From Achatina immaculata (lineage: Eukaryota; Mollusca; Gastropoda; Stylommatophora; Achatinidae), in contig CM019707.1 in assembly GCA_009760885.1 (NCBI GenBank), positions 36,298,234-36,362,233 of the forward strand: a DNA stretch of 64,000 nt, given 5' to 3'. Shown in pieces: positions 46,300 to 57,493 of the stretch. The notes beneath the pieces are model-generated. The model did no database searches. It was not told where the DNA came from and saw only the letters and a program-made list of their open reading frames with translations. Each line of letters opens with the position of its first letter. Within the stretch, counting starts at the first letter, position 1. A program made the translations under genes and the position numbers.

Positions 46300-46375
46300 C
46301 CAATGTCACAAACTACTGTCACCTAATTATATTAATATTATCCTGGTCACTGTCAGAAACTGTGTCACTTAATTA
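46300..46375. repeat. 46-bp tandem repeat, left block
   Basis: About 1.5 copies of a unit containing ATTATCCTGGTCACTGTCAG and AAACTGTGTCACTTAATT. It continues at 49762-49865 beyond the nested transposons. Confidence 0.88.
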
Positions 46376-46785
46376 TATCATCATCATCATCATCATGTGC
46401 CGTGCCGGCTGGCGCTGGCTATTATGCTTCTCAGAGTACCTGATCCTTCATGCAGGCTATCAGTTCAGTTGGTGATCTCCTCTCACACCATCCCATCAGA
46501 CTGTCCAGTATCATTTCTCTTGGTCTTCCTCTTGATCTTCTTCCTTCTATTTTTCCTGTTATAATATTTTCAATGCCCCCTCTTGTCATTGCATGTCCTA
46601 TGAAAGTACATTGTCTCTCTCTTATCTTTCTGACAAGGTTTTTTTGTCTCTCCAGCTCATCTCATACATTCTTCATTAGTTATTTTTGCTGTCCAGGGGA
46701 TTCACAACATTCTTCTAATAAACCACATTTCTGCTGCTTCCAATGATTTTTGTGCAGACCTGCCTACTGTCCATAACCTTAATTC
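46376..46785 (-). mobile_element. LINE B-family 3' fragment with (ATG)n tail
   Basis: Starts with (ATC)n at 46377-46395, then TGTGCCGTGCCGGCTGG as at 33800. It continues with sequence resembling the LINE B C-terminal region (TTCTAATAAACCACATTTCT at ~46713). It is flanked by ACTTAATT-like repeats belonging to the 46-bp unit. Confidence 0.75.
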
Positions 46786-46787
46786 TA

Positions 46788-49759
46788 TACTGCTCAAAAA
46801 AGGATACGCAACACTACTGTAGTCGTAATGGACACCAAATTTCAAACTTGTATCAACATTTTATTTTACAGAATTAATGTTTCCATCTTGGCATGAGGAA
46901 ATTTTAAGACTTTAACAATGAAATGATGTTTATTAAATTTGGTTTGGACTTATATTCTTTGCGACTGAGGCTTCTGTTTCAGTAAGTTGTATGGCCTCCT
47001 CTGGCCTGTATCAGAGATCCTTGACGTGACATAGATCTGATTAGCCATTGGACCTGTTGCTATGGGATGGCTGCCCACTCTTCCCGCGTGCAAGAGACAA
47101 ATGTTGGAGATTGGTTGGCGCCACGTCTTGCTGGCGGACTTGTCTGTTGAGCTCATCCCATAAGCGTTCTATTGGGTTCATGTCTGATGACATGGATGGC
47201 CACGGAATGGTCTGGACGTTGTCAGCGAGGAACTTGGCTGTGAGTTGTGCCACATGAGGTCGAGCGTTATCCTGCTGAAAAATCGACCCTAGTGAAGCCA
47301 GAAGTGGAAAGACGTGAGGACGAAGAATCTCAGTGACGTATCTTTGGGCATTCAAGTGTCCTTCAATTTGCACCAGGTCACTTCTTCCCATGAAGTTGAT
47401 CGTCCCCCAAACCAGTACACTTCCATCACCATGTGGAGGCGCCTCATCCACACTCAAGTCCACAGTTTGGACTTGACGTACCACTATGGACTCTGGTAAA
47501 CTCTTCTCCGTCTTTCATGTCGCTGGAGCAGAAAGAAAGGTTCATCACTAAACCAAACCCTTCTCCAATCATTCGCAACGGTTCACTGATGATGCTGGTT
47601 CGACAACTGCAGTCGGTTCTGATGATGCTGGTCCATAAGAACAGAACCTCTGTAGGTTCTTCTAGCCCAAAGACCCGCGTCGTGCAGCCGGTTCCTGACC
47701 CTTTTGATCTGAAATTCGACGACCTGCTGTCACTGACTGGACTGTTAGGACGTAGATGCTTCTTCTTCTTCTTCATTAAGTTATACCACCAAGACCACCC
47801 CGTGATCCTAATGAATTTACCCCTGTGGTCCTCGATAGGTCCCGTGGTACCCCATGTGGTCCCTGAAAGGACCAAATGAGATCCCCGAGAGGACCACAAG
47901 AGGTTCAGAGTATCGCAGTGCTTGAGCCTGTATTCTTGGTGGGTCTCAGAAGCGGGATTGCGTGAAACCGTGGTTTTCGTTGCAACAGTTTAATTTAAGA
48001 GTTGGACTTTCTCACCGGAAAACCTCGACGTGTTTTGAGATACCCGTGTACCACCGCCGGGTGAGAGGTGGTTGCTCATCCAGCCCAGTGTTGGACTTTC
48101 TCACCGGAAAACCTCGATGTGTTTTGAGATACCCGTGTATCACCGCCGGGTGAGAGGTGGTTGCTCATCCAGCCCAGTGTTGGACTTTCTCACCGGAAAA
48201 CCTCAGTGTGATTAGGATACGCATACATCCCCGCCGGGTGAGAGGTGGTTGCTTATCTAGACTGCCCTGGTCCGGTGGTGTCTCCGACTTCAGCATTTTG
48301 TGGCTGTGGCCGCTACCTTTCCTAGTTGTGACAAGGACGGAGCTTTTTGTCCAGGAGGACGAATCCTCGCCAATAGTGACTTCCGCCTCTAGGTTGAGCC
48401 GGTTTATGCATATTATCCCAATATGGGCGTGTTTAGGACGTGACCAACCTCTAGAGCGGAGGTACTGTGATGTGCGTAGCTATCAAGTTTCACCCCTGGT
48501 GTAAGCCGGTTTAGGCATGTTTCACCAGTATGGGTGTATTTCGGACGTGGCCGGTCTCTAGAGCAGAGGTGCCGTGGTATGAGCAGCTCTCGATGCGATA
48601 CTACTGGACATATCGATTAGCTTCACTTTATCCTTTCCATCACATTTTCACATCGGCGCCACACAGCAACCCTAATTGCTTTTCCGCATTTTCTTCCTTG
48701 GCCGGGAGGAGTTTCACTCCACGCGCGGCATCCGACGAATATCGCCAGCAGTGTCCTAACCTCTGGGTTAAGACGGTTCAGGCATTTCGCCCGATATTTG
48801 TGCACTTAGGACGTGGCCGACCTCCAGACCAGAGGTGCCACGATTTGACTACTGTTTACTTCACTTAGTCCTTTCTTTCACCTTTTCCACAGTGGTGCCG
48901 CGCGGCAACCCTATTCGCGCCTTTCTTCACTGGCTGGGAGGAGCCCCACTCAACGCACGGCAGCTGAAGAATCTCACCAGCAGCGGTAGATGAGCTATCA
49001 AACATGACTCTCATCTACCCGAAAGCGTCTGGTTTTCAGGCGCCAGATATTCGCCTTCGCCCCTTCTGCCAGTTTAAACAGTTCTTCCACGAGAAGGCAG
49101 GAGCTGGGCTTGACTGTCAGAGGCTATTTGAGACGCACGCCTTGGAGTGGAGAGCGTATCCTCCACCCCACCTACAGCAATAACAGTCCTTAGAACCGGA
49201 CGCAGATGTAAATCGATTCCTGGGGTGACGCAGCCGTATGAAGCGGTCTTTGGCTTGAGTTGTGACTATGGGTCTTCCAATTCCCGGCCGGTCTGCAACT
49301 GAGCCAGTTTCTTGAAATCGTCTCCAAGGGCGACTAATGGTGCTTCTAACCACATTAAAAGGTCTGGCCACCACACTTTGTAACTCTCCAGTCTGTAAAC
49401 ATCCAATGATGATGAGTCATTGTTCTGTGGTGAGATGAGCCATACTAGCACATTGAATTTTCAAATGAATTGATTCGAGGAGCGTCAATCTTTTATAGGT
49501 ACTCAATAAAACGATCAGTCAGTTTTGTGTTCAGTAAGTTTCACTGGATTCTCGTGAACCTGTCATGAGTTATTGTCAAAAATGCTGTTGTGACTAGTGT
49601 CGCTTTTCTGTGCTCATGAATCATCTGTTGAGTACAATTCAGGTCAGCACGTGAAGTTGATGTCCAAGTGAAGTTTCAGGCAATTTGTCCTTGTCTGGTC
49701 AGCAAACTTCAATTTAAATCACAACATCAGATTTGTTGCATTTCTATTTTTGAACAGCA
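46788..49759 (-). mobile_element. Tc1-like transposon interrupted by repeat R
   Basis: Ends: TACTGCTCAAAAAAGGATAC at 46788 and the reverse complement of a TGCTGTTCAAAAATAG end at 49759, each beside TA. In transposase order on the minus strand: the helix-turn-helix part RSTISRPWRRFQETGSVADR then PGIGRP (49350-49250); after the R insertion, VRNRLHDAGLWARRTYRG and DWRRVWFSDEPFF (first catalytic Asp, ~47700-47530); then SVLVWGTINFMGRSDLVQ and IFQQDNARPHVAQL with SSDMNPIERLWDEL (47400-47130). Several frameshifts and stops, and the insertion, make it dead. The spacing between second Asp and Glu is 33, one less than the usual 34. Confidence 0.9.
47758..49085 (+). repeat. dispersed repeat R, copy B, inserted in Tc1
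   Basis: Collinear with 4720-5703 through about 48990. It carries more internal units: three ~87-bp units around TTGGACTTTCTCACCGGAAA (48001-48240) and four units around GGACGTGGCC (48430-48820). The exact right end is uncertain, because Tc1 sequence is recognisable again only from about 49110. Confidence 0.72.
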
Positions 49760-49761
49760 TA

Positions 49762-49865
49762 TTAATATCATCCTGGTCACTGTCAGAAACTGTGTCACTT
49801 AATTCTATTAATATTATCATGGTCACTGCCAGAAACTGTGTCATTTAACTCTATTAATATTATCC
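49762..49865. repeat. 46-bp tandem repeat, right block
   Basis: Two to three copies of the unit at 46300-46375. The first follows directly on the Tc1 TA target duplication. Confidence 0.88.
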
Positions 49866-50244
49866 TAATTAAATTGCCTCTGAACAACTCCATCTTTTGG
49901 ACGTGTAACACTCAGCAGCTGTGATTTCACTGTTCTTTATTTTTGTTTTAAACATTCAAATTTTTTTTGGAATATTTAAAAATATTTAAAAATTTGCATT
50001 ATTGAAACAAAATGTAACAAATGAGTATGTGTGTAATTTTGTCATGGGAAGTCAACAGTGGAAACTTGGCCTGCCATAGAAAACAATCTCCTCTTATCAG
50101 CAGTTCTCATTTTCTTAGTAACTGGGATGTTGTTCCATACAAACAAGACTGACTGTACACGTATATTAACATCTGTTTCTACATAATCAATCACATTTAA
50201 GTGCATTCTGGCATGTTCTCAGTCAGCCGGTAAACTTCTTGACG
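49866..50244. other. unassigned AT-rich sequence
   Basis: No gene or repeat recognised. Confidence 0.5.
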
Positions 50245-50770
50245 TCTTACATCTTACATCCTTCCTGTGCCGTTAACCGTCACACAAGGCTCGCATAGTT
50301 GTTTGCCAAGTTTTCCTATTCTCTGCGATTCCCTCAACTTCATCAAGGGATGTCATGCCCACTAAACTGGCCTCTCCCAACGTGTCTGTAGAGTTTCACA
50401 CGGCTGACCTCTCCCTCTTCGGCCTGCCTGATAGCCTGTCCTGGTACTCTCTCTATCTCCTCTCATCACACGGCCTACATATGTTCATCTTCCTTTTCTA
50501 TCACCCATGAGACAGGTTGTTGTTTGCTCATCTGTCCTATCTCTGTGCTGTTATTAAATTCGTTCCACTCCATACCAAGTATTTTTCCTGAGGCATTTGT
50601 TTTCAAAAGAGTCTAATTTCTTATCCATTTCTTTAGCTGATCCCCAGCCCTCGCAGGAATAAATGAGAGCGGACATCACACCTGAACTGAACAATCTTAA
50701 CTTGGCCCTTGTGCCTACAATCTTGACTTTGGTACTGTCTGAAATCTGGACTGCAAGATCGACAGCTTAA
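50245..50770 (-). mobile_element. LINE D 3' fragment, copy 1
   Basis: Collinear with 61301-61780 (ACATCCTTCCTGTGCCGTTA, ATAGTTGTTTGCCAAGTTTT, CATCAAGGGATGTCATGCCC). Decayed C-terminal RT coding sequence on the minus strand. Confidence 0.82.
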
Positions 50771-51704
50771 CATTTCTTTTTCTGAAACTAAAAATATATA
50801 ACAATTAACATCTCAATTACTAAACAAAACAAAAGCAGATTTTAAAGAAAAAAAAAAAAAACATTATTTTTGGACTGACTGTGAAGCCACCATTAGCACG
50901 TTAACAAAATAAGAAACTATAAAAATACTTAATTTTTGGAAAAATAGGATTTCACAACCTTACAAAACAAAACCCAAAAAAAAAAAGTGATGCAACATTA
51001 AACCACATTTCTGAATCAAAGTTCATTGAATAGATCATGCAAAAAAAAAAAAAAAGGAAGGAATCTAAAAATGTTGTAAAACACAGGAAAGATAAATGAG
51101 AAGAGACGAAAAAGAAAGCCACAATGATGTGAAATTCATGAATCTGAGCAAGTTGGGGGGGGGGGGGGGAGGAGTGAAATCACAGACTGACAGCTACAAA
51201 GAAGTATAACTGTTCTTGTCTTTAAACACAACATTTGATGATGATGATGATGAATATAAAGATGTCACATTATTCTACATGAGAATGGTGCAGCTTCTAC
51301 TGATTAAACTTTCATAATCTGTGGATTTATACATATCTAAATATAAGCCCTTTAAATGGCTCCACAAAATACACACACACAAAAAAAAACCCCATTTTGT
51401 TCTGTAAACATAAGTTCATAACTTTCACCTGCAGCAAATGATAAAAGAGTCATTACATGACTTCCTGGCGAAACAACACTTAACTCAAATAACATAAAAA
51501 TGTAACTCCTGAAGCACAGCAAAATCATTTTCTTTCCCCTTCATTTTTGACATCTCAGAATATGACAATTCTGGCTGGATAAATAATATTAAATGTGAGC
51601 AATTCTGTACTCTCTTAGTCAATCCTTTCATAACATTACCTTTTCACCTGTCAAACAATGCCAATGACACACAAACCCTGTGATGTCTTCTTTTTTCAGG
51701 TGTG
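50771..51704. other. unassigned AT-rich sequence
   Basis: Homopolymer A runs, a G run at about 51155-51168 and (GAT)n at 51237-51252. No gene recognised. Confidence 0.5.
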
Positions 51705-51706
51705 TA

Positions 51707-52972
51707 CGAGGGGCGTTCAGAACATAATGCACCACATCGTTTTTCTCAGGAGCTGTTTATTCACAAAGCATGACATTTATACACAATAAACATGGATATG
51801 CCATGTAAATATCGGTATTATTCAATATAATCCCCATCAACTTGTACAGCTTTACGCAAGAGCGAAACAAGTGCATGTATTCCTAGCCCGTACCAGATTT
51901 TCTCTTGATTATGTAGCCATTTCTTCACTGAATGAATCACTCCTTCGTCATCTTCAAATCTTACCCCTCGGAGTGCATCTTTAAGTGGACCAAAGAGATG
52001 GAAATCAGAGGGTGCCAAATCGGGACTATAGGGTGGATGGGGTAGTACAGTCCAACCCAATTTGGTGATTGTTTCCTGTATTGCCAGACTTGTGTGAGGG
52101 AGCGCATTGTCATGAAGGAGAAGCAGAATGTCTTAATGTAAGCTTGCGAATTGATTGTCTCTCCTCTTGGCATAACATCCACAAGAATCACACCTTAAAT
52201 GTCCCAAAAGACAGTGATCATGACCTTTCCAGCTGAAGGAGTTGTCTTTAATTTCTTTCTTTGTGGTGACTGCCACTCCATTGACTGTCTTTTTGTTTCA
52301 GGTTCAAAATGACGTGCCAAGGTTTTGTCACCTGTTACGATCTTAGCCAATCAGTTCTCTCCATTAGCACTGAAATGCTCCAACAATTCAGAAGAAATTG
52401 CTTTCCTTTGCAATCGATGGTCATTTCTGGGACTTCAAGGAACCCATCTTGCGCAAACCTTAGGAAATCCAACAGCTTTTATAACTGCATTTGCACTAGC
52501 ATTGCTGACTGACAGCATTAAGGCCAACTGTTAAGTAATGACATGCCTATCAGTAAGAATAATGGCCTCAGTGCATTTCAACATTTCTGCCTTGGTGGCT
52601 GTGGCAGGATGTCCACAGCGCGGTCGATCATGCATATCTCCACTTATTGAATCTTTGATTCTCTGAACCCAGCGACTGACTGTACTCCTGTTGACTGCAA
52701 AACTTCCATACATCACATAAATGCTTGTGAATGTTCACAACAGTTTCCATCTCTGCAATGAGAAATTCTATCACAATTCACCACTTATACCACAAGTTGC
52801 TAACATGCTCCATTTCAACGGTTAGGGCAGCCATATTCTTTGGTTGGTTGTTGTGCAATTTGGTTCACACAATCAGCACATGCCATATTTAAAGTGTGCA
52901 AAATTGCATGCTTCTTTCTTCATTATTAGCTGAAGAAAACGATGTGGTGCATTACTTTCTGAATGCCCCTCA
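51707..52972 (-). mobile_element. complete but inactive mariner element
   Basis: 1266 bp between TA dinucleotides (51705-51706 and 52973-52974). The ends match as inverted repeats: CGAGGGGCGTTCAGAACATA and, reversed from the right, TGAGGGGCATTCAGAAAGTA, both leading into ATGCACCACATCG. Minus-strand transposase parts: NRSTVSRWVQRIKDSISGDM (HTH, ~52690), then LLHDNALPHTSLAI and HPPYSPDLAPSDFHLFGPLK (~52120-51980), a DD34D spacing. The C-terminus VDGDYIE ends at 51818. Stops and frameshifts, including a TAA just before the HDN block, show it is dead. Confidence 0.93.
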
Positions 52973-52984
52973 TAATACAATGCC

Positions 52985-53645
52985 CATTTTTCAAACAGAG
53001 ATGATAATGAAAGATGGCTTTAGAAAGGACATGACATAGTTCAACAGAGATGATAATGAAAGATGGCTTTAGAAAGGACATGACATAGTTCAAACGAGAT
53101 GAGAAAGAAAGATGGCTTTAGAAAGGACATGACATAGTTCAAACAGAGATGATAATGAAAGATGGCTTTAGAAAGGACATGACATAGTTCAAACAGAGAT
53201 GATAATGAAAGATGGCTTTAGAAAGGACATGACATAGTTCAAACAGAGATGATAATGAAAGATGGCTTTAGAAAGGACATGACATAGTTCAAACAGAGAT
53301 GATAATGAAAGATGGCTTTAGAAAGGACATGACATAGTTCAAACAGAGATGATAATGAAAGATGGCTTTAGAAAGGACATGACATAGTTCAAACAGAGAT
53401 GAGAAAGAAAGATGGCTTTAGAAAGGACATGACATAGCTCAAACAGAGATGAGAAAGAAAGATGGCTTTAGAAAGGACATGACATAGTTCAAACAGAGAT
53501 GAGAAAGAAAGATAGCTTTAGAAAGGACATGACATAGTTCAAACAGAGATGAGAAAGAAAGATAGCTTTAGAAAGGACATGACATAGTTCAAACAGAGAT
53601 GAGAAAGAAAGATAGCTTTAGAAAGGACATGACATAGTTCAAACA
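52985..53645. repeat. 50-bp minisatellite
   Basis: About 13 copies of a 50-bp unit containing GATGGCTTTAGAAAGGACAT and GACATAGTTCAAACAGAGAT. GATAATGAAA (left) and GAGAAAGAAA (right) variants are segregated along the array. Confidence 0.95.
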
Positions 53646-53714
53646 GATTCACACTGGCAAAGACCACCAGAGGGGGAAAAAATGTGTCAAGGACAAGATG
53701 GGGTGGAGCATGAC

Positions 53715-56700
53715 TGTCCTCAGCATCTCATGGATGACCAAAAGAACTTTTGTCAAAGCTGTATTAGACAAGTCAGCATTGGCATACCAATCTTGTGTTC
53801 AAATGTTATTAAGCATGCACCTAGTGTCCAAAGAAAAAAAAAAAAAACCAAATATAATGAATAAACACATGAAAAAAAAAATGATCAGTTCAGTTTGTTA
53901 TCAGTTCATATATTAAATTACATTTTCAAAAAATTTCACACCAAAAAAAAAAAAAAACACGAATATGAAAAGGTAACACATAAATGAAATAAAACAGGTG
54001 AAAGAATCCACATAAAACTTGGCTTCCACATGAGATCGTCATTTGTTTTAAACATAAGTACAGCGGTGACAACCATAAAACTGATACCGGCAGATTTGAT
54101 TATGTAGTGTACCCTGCAGTTTTACAAGATGGCAAAAGGAAGAGAGAAAAGAAATAGCAATAATATACTACTGGACAAAAGTTAAGGGCCCGTCATTAAT
54201 TTCAAGCATGTTTATTTTATTTGCTGTACTAAAACTGTAAATAAATTTATTGTAGAATCTTGATTAAATTGCATTCTCAGGCAGTCCACTATGCAGCCGG
54301 GGCATACACAACACCAACTGTTCATCACAACAAGTGTAAAAATCACATGCAGTAGCATCGTCCTAGACAAAATGTTGGGGCATTTTTAAAAGTGTCAGCA
54401 TGATCCAGCAGGTAATTAAATCGTGCTGATTTGTGCTGCACGTGCAAGAGGCATCCTTAGTGAACACTTTTCACCTTCCAATCATTTTTATTAAAGCAGT
54501 TTAGGAATATTTTTGTCATCTGAAAAACACCATGCCATCACAAAAGCATTTTAGCACCTGTGAGCGTCATCGGGTCATAGTCTTGGTTGAAAGCGGTTTA
54601 TCTGGCCGTGAAGTTGTACCCCATTCTATCATCCAAAGGCATTTGGAGTGATTTCGTGCAACCAGAGAAGTAGAAGACAGGCATCATTCAGGCCGACCTC
54701 GTTGCACGAGTAGACAAGATGACAGATACCTGCAACATTTCGCAACTGGACAGTAACGTCTTCCACTCTCAGGAACCAGCTAATGAATACGGCAAATGTC
54801 AATGTTAGCGGCAGAACAATTTGCAGCCGTTTAAGAGAAAAATCTGGGATGGCTTCATGACGACCAGCGACAAGAATACCTCCTATTTTAGCTCACCGCA
54901 GAGCTAGAGTTGCCCGGTGCCGGCAGCACATCCGCTGGATGAGATGCCAGTGGGGAGAAATTCTTTTTATGAACTAACCCCACTTCAGTATGTCCTTCAA
55001 TGATGGCAGAATCCGTGTTTGGAGAAGATCAGGGGAACAGTTCCATGACGCCACCATCCAAGAGGTGTATCGTTACGGAGGAGGATCAATCATGGTCTGG
55101 GGTGGCATCAGCAGGCACGGCAAGACTCCCCTCCATGTCATTCATGGCACCCTACCTGCCCAGCGATACCTGAATGAAATTCTGCAACCAACTGTCCAGC
55201 CTACCTTGCAAGCCATGGGTGCAGGGACAATCCTACAAGACGATGATGCAAGACCACATCGGGGTCGTGTCGTAGAAGATTTTCTTCAACAGCAAAGGAT
55301 CATTAGAATCGATTGGCCAGCTCAGTTGCTCGATCTGTCGCCCAATGAGCACATTTGGGATGTCCTAAGCAGACAGGTTTCAACAACTCATCCTCCACCT
55401 GTTGATGTCACCCAGCTGACCCTTTTCCTTCAACAAGAGCGGCAGGCAATGAATGTCCTCAGCATCTCATGGATGACCAAAAGAACTTTTGTCAAAGCTG
55501 TATTAGACAAGTCAGCATTGGCATACCAATCTTGTGTTCAAATGTTATTAAGCATGCACCTAGTGTCCAAAGAAAAAAAAAAAAAACCAAATATAATGAA
55601 TAAACACATGAAAAAAAAAATGATCAGTTCAGTTTGTTATCAGTTCATATATTAAATTACATTTTCAAAAAATTTCACACCAAAAAAAAAAAAAAACACG
55701 AATATGAAAAGGTAACACATAAATGAAATAAAACAGGTGAAAGAATCCACATAAAACTTGGCTTCCACATGAGATCGTCATTGTTTTAAACATAAGTACA
55801 GCGGTGACAACCATAAAACTGATACCGGCAGATTTGATTATGTAGTGTACCCTGCAGTTTTACAAGATGGCAAAAGGAAGAGAGAAAAGAAATAGCAATA
55901 ATATACTACTGGACAAAAGTTAAGGGCCCGTCATTAATTTCAAGCATGTTTATTTTATTTGCTGTACTAAAACTGTAAATAAATTTATTGTAGAATCTTG
56001 ATTAAATTGCATTCTCAGGCAGTCCACTATGCAGCCGGGGCATACACAACACCAACTGTTCATCACAACAAGTGTAAAAATCACATGCAGTAGCATCGTC
56101 CTAGACAAAATGTTGGGGCATTTTTAAAAGTGTCAGCATGATCCAGCAGGTAATTAAATCGTGTTGATTTGTGCTGCACGTGCAAGAGGCATCCTTAGTG
56201 AACACTTTTCACCTTCCAATCATTTTTATTAAAGCAGTTTAGGAATATTTTTGTCATCTGAAAAACACCATGCCATCACAAAAGCATTTTAGCACCTGTG
56301 AGCGTCATCGGGTCATAGTCTTGGTTGAAAGCGGTTTATCTGGCCGTGAAGTTGTACCCCATTCTATCATCCAAAGGCATTTGGAGTGATTTCGTGCAAC
56401 CAGAGAAGTAGAAGACAGGCATCATTCAGGCCGACCTCGTTGCACGAGTAGACAAGATGACAGATACCTGCAACATTTCGCAACTGGACAGTAACGTCTT
56501 CCACTCTCAGGAACCAGCTAATGAATACGGCAAATGTCAATGTTAGCGGCAGAACAATTTGCAGCCGTTTAAGAGAAAAATCTGGGATGGCTTCATGACG
56601 ACCAGCGACAAGAATACCTCCTATTTTAGCTCACCGCAGAGCTAGAGTTGCCCGGTGCCGGCAGCACATCCGCTGGATGAGATGCCAGTGGGGAGAAATT

Positions 56701-57191
56701 CTTTTTATGAACTAACCCCACTTCAGTATGTCCTTCAATGATGGCAGAATCCGTGTTTGGAGAAGATCAGGGGAACAGTTCCATGACGCCACCATCCAAG
56801 AGGTGTATCGTTACGGAGGAGGATCAATCATGGTCTGGGGTGGCATCAGCAGGCACGGCAAGACTCCCCTCCATGTCATTCATGGCACCCTACCTGCCCA
56901 GCGATACCTGAATGAAATTCTGCAACCAACTGTCCAGCCTACCTTGCAAGCCATGGGTGCAGGGACAATCCTACAAGACGATGATGCAAGACCACATCGG
57001 GGTCGTGTCGTAGAAGATTTTCTTCAACAGCAAAGGATCATTAGAATCGATTGGCCAGCTCAGTTGCTCGATCTGTCGCCCAATGAGCACATTTGGGATG
57101 TCCTAAGCAGACAGGTTTCAACAACTCATCCTCCACCTGTTGATGTCACCCAGCTGACCCTTTTCCTTCAACAAGAGCGGCAGGCAATGAA
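53715..57191. repeat. 1.74-kb direct tandem duplication
   Basis: 53715-55453 is repeated at 55454-57191. I saw only two differences: one T in a TTTG/TTG run near 54043, and C/T at 54426 versus 56164. The unit holds ~450 bp of flanking sequence plus the first ~1.29 kb of a Tc1 element. TGTCCT occurs at both breakpoints and at the end (53715, 55454, 57192), giving 6 bp of microhomology. Confidence 0.95.
54168..55453 (+). mobile_element. Tc1-like element, truncated duplicate copy
   Basis: Identical to the first 1.29 kb of the element at 55906-57491. It is cut inside the transposase C-terminus (RQAMNVL) and joined to the duplicated flank, producing a chimeric frame (54990-55655) whose last ~68 codons are non-transposon sequence. 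Confidence 0.9.
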
Positions 57192-57491
57192 TGTCCTAGC
57201 AACCCTGGTTAACTCAATCGGCAACGGTGCGTCGAATGTCTAGCAGCAAACGCTGGCTACAAGCGATACTGACATATTTGTTGTTTGAAGACCACTCTTG
57301 TGAATTTTTGGATGAGGTGTGAGTGACTCTGCTAGCTTGCTGTATGTGTATTCCTATTCCCAATTTGCAAATGAAATGATTGACTTTGTTCAGTTTTAAA
57401 TGCCGTTTTCTTTGTTACTAATGGCTTGTTTGTTAGTCAGTTGATTTTATATTTGTAAGAATTGAAAAAAACCTTAACTTTTGCCCAGTAG
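55906..57491 (+). mobile_element. Tc1-like DD34E transposon, full length, inactive
   Basis: 1586 bp bounded by TA (55904-55905, 57492-57493) with inverted ends CTACTGGACAAAAGTTAAGG and, reversed, CTACTGGGCAAAAGTTAAGG. An N-terminal frame starts MPSQKHFSTCERHRVIVLVE at 56270 and is broken by stops. The DDE C-terminal frame 56728-57243 is open and includes GGGSIMVWGGISRHG, ILQDDDARPHRGR and LSPNEHIWDVL, with 34 residues between the second Asp and Glu. The first catalytic block, normally FTDES, reads FMN-stop just upstream of 56728, so both the Asp and the frame are lost. Confidence 0.93.
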
Positions 57492-57493
57492 TA

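Noticed and set aside
54990..55655. Novel 221-aa fusion gene
   Set aside because: Chimeric frame made by the tandem-duplication breakpoint inside a dead Tc1 transposase. No sign of selection or a promoter.
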